Below, one piece after another: positions 63,524 through 64,000 of a DNA stretch of 64,000 bases. Location of the stretch: assembly GCA_965661005.1 (NCBI GenBank), contig CBFICB010000006.1:135796-199795 (forward strand), in the 5' to 3' direction. This stretch comes from UBA5109 sp965661005 (GTDB lineage Bacteria; Pseudomonadota; Gammaproteobacteria; Pseudomonadales; Pseudohongiellaceae). Below the pieces are notes generated by a model. That model was not told the origin of the DNA, did no database searches, and saw only the letters and a program-made list of their open reading frames with translations. A program made the position numbers and the translations under genes. Each line of letters starts with the position of its first letter. Position 1 is the first letter of the stretch.

Positions 63524-63823
63524 GTGTTTACTAGTGTTATTTCACAAAAGAGTTTTACCATCCTTGAGAACAAAGTCACACTCTACAACCGTGGTGGTGG
63601 TTTAGTTTGGCACGCCAGAATCAAACTGAAGACTGGCGAGTGGTGGCGACTCTCAACCAAACAAACAGACTTTGAAGAAGCAAAAGAAGTTGCCCTCAAA
63701 GAGTATTACACCACTGACTACAAACATAAAAACAACCTGCCCCAGAACACCCGTAAGTTTAAGTCGGTAGCGAATTACTCAATCAAGCGAATGGAGGATG
63801 AATTGGCGCATGGTGGGGGCAAA
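63524..63823 (+). pseudogene. Truncated tyrosine recombinase (integrase), N-terminal part only
   Basis: From a GTG at 63524 the frame gives about 100 residues resembling the N-terminal arm-binding domain of tRNA-targeting phage/island integrases: ILENKVTLYNRGGGLVWHARIKLK, EWWRLSTKQTDFEEAKEVALKEY and SIKRMEDELAHGGGK. The core-binding and catalytic (RHRY) domains should follow but do not. After about 63823 the composition becomes GC-richer and the plus frame is only the shadow of a folE fragment on the other strand. A deletion or secondary insertion has removed the rest. Confidence 0.7.
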
Positions 63824-63859
63824 TCGGGGAGGAGCCTAGCGCATCACCCTCTCTTCATC

Positions 63860-64000
63860 CTACCTGAGAAACTCATCCCGGGTCCTGTGACTGTATTTGA
63901 CGGCGCCGCCCAATGCCGTGGTTTGAGTGGTGGAACCGGCATCCATGACGCCACTGGACTTGACACAGTAATGGGTCGTATCAATGGTCACGGCCACGTC
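63860..64000 (-). CDS. folE: GTP cyclohydrolase I, C-terminal fragment at window edge
   Basis: The minus frame is open from 64000 to TAG at 63862-63860, giving 46 residues: VAVTIDTTHYCVKSSGVMDA, then TTALGG and RTRDEFLR. This matches the FolE C terminus, including the HYC segment with catalytic-type His and zinc Cys. By alignment from memory, the Arg usually found two residues before the Gly in CVKARG is Ser here. The segment is clearly GC-richer than the rest of the window, suggesting horizontal origin. The N-terminal part is outside the window. Confidence 0.8.
   Translation of the reverse strand, partial: DVAVTIDTTHYCVKSSGVMDAGSTTQTTALGGAVKYSHRTRDEFLR

Noticed and set aside
63824..64000. 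Plus-strand continuation of the integrase frame to the window end
   Set aside because: The frame is open but the residues do not look like an integrase, while the minus strand encodes a recognisable FolE C terminus. The plus frame is a shadow.
1..64000. CRISPR array or insertion sequence in the window
   Set aside because: No regularly spaced direct repeats with unique spacers and no transposase frame with inverted-repeat ends were seen; the only repeats are the four stem-loop copies and short direct repeats.

Overview
The window is 64 kb of chromosome from a gammaproteobacterium of modest GC (about 40% by eye). It is aerobic, Gram-negative and c-type-cytochrome-rich, of free-living marine type. 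This rests on neighbour order typical of Pseudomonas/Cellvibrio-like genomes: xseB-ispA-dxs; mrcA divergent from pilM, then aroK-aroB-gltB-gltD-hemE; priA-SPOR-hslVU; ubiE-ubiJ-ubiB-hisI-hisE-tatABC; ntrBC; secB-rhodanese-gpmI-envC-ctpA; his genes; mutY-yggX. I cannot name a genus.

Layout. 1-522: 3' end of a 2-oxoacid:ferredoxin oxidoreductase beta gene. 0.57-5.1 kb: an acidic repeat/PPC envelope protein and the isoprenoid operon xseB-ispA-dxs. 5.1-8.0 kb: a cytochrome c' gene behind a strongly structured leader, a diheme cytochrome c and trhO. 8.2-12.7 kb: biotin operon bioBFCD, divergent from comF; bioA lies apart at 20.4 kb. 12.75-16.6 kb: an FNR-type promoter followed by a Yip1-like gene and ccoNOQP, in which the Yip1-like gene and ccoN are broken. 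16.6-22.3 kb: DoxX, VanZ, an M3 lipoprotein peptidase, a small secreted protein, bioA, a candidate small RNA and folK. 22.4-35 kb: hemE, gltD, gltB, aroB, aroK, a truncated pilM and mrcA. 35-47 kb: rpmE, chorismate mutase, priA, ftsN-like, hslVU, ubiquinone genes, a broken YbhB-type gene, hisIE, tatABC and dtd. 47-59 kb: typA, thiI, ntrBC behind an NtrC/sigma-54 promoter, trmL, secB, a rhodanese, gpmI, envC and ctpA. 59-63 kb: hisF, hisH, hisB, mutY, yggX. 63.36-64 kb: tRNA-Phe, a truncated integrase and the 3' end of a GC-richer folE, which looks like the edge of a genomic island.

The genes are mostly housekeeping: isoprenoid, biotin, glutamate, shikimate, histidine, heme and ubiquinone synthesis, protein export and proteolysis. 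Two themes stand out. The first is gene loss: ccoN carries two stops and a deletion, the Yip1-like gene a frameshift and the YbhB gene a stop; pilM is truncated with pilNOPQ gone; and glnA, hisA, grxC and damX are absent from places where relatives usually keep them. The second is non-coding structure. A four-copy interspersed repeat folds into a nested stem-loop whose outer stem sequence differs between copies while pairing is kept. There is also a multi-hairpin leader before the cytochrome c' gene and a terminator-ended small RNA candidate after bioA. The best candidates for undescribed biology are the covarying repeat family, the cytochrome c' leader and the tRNA-Phe island edge.
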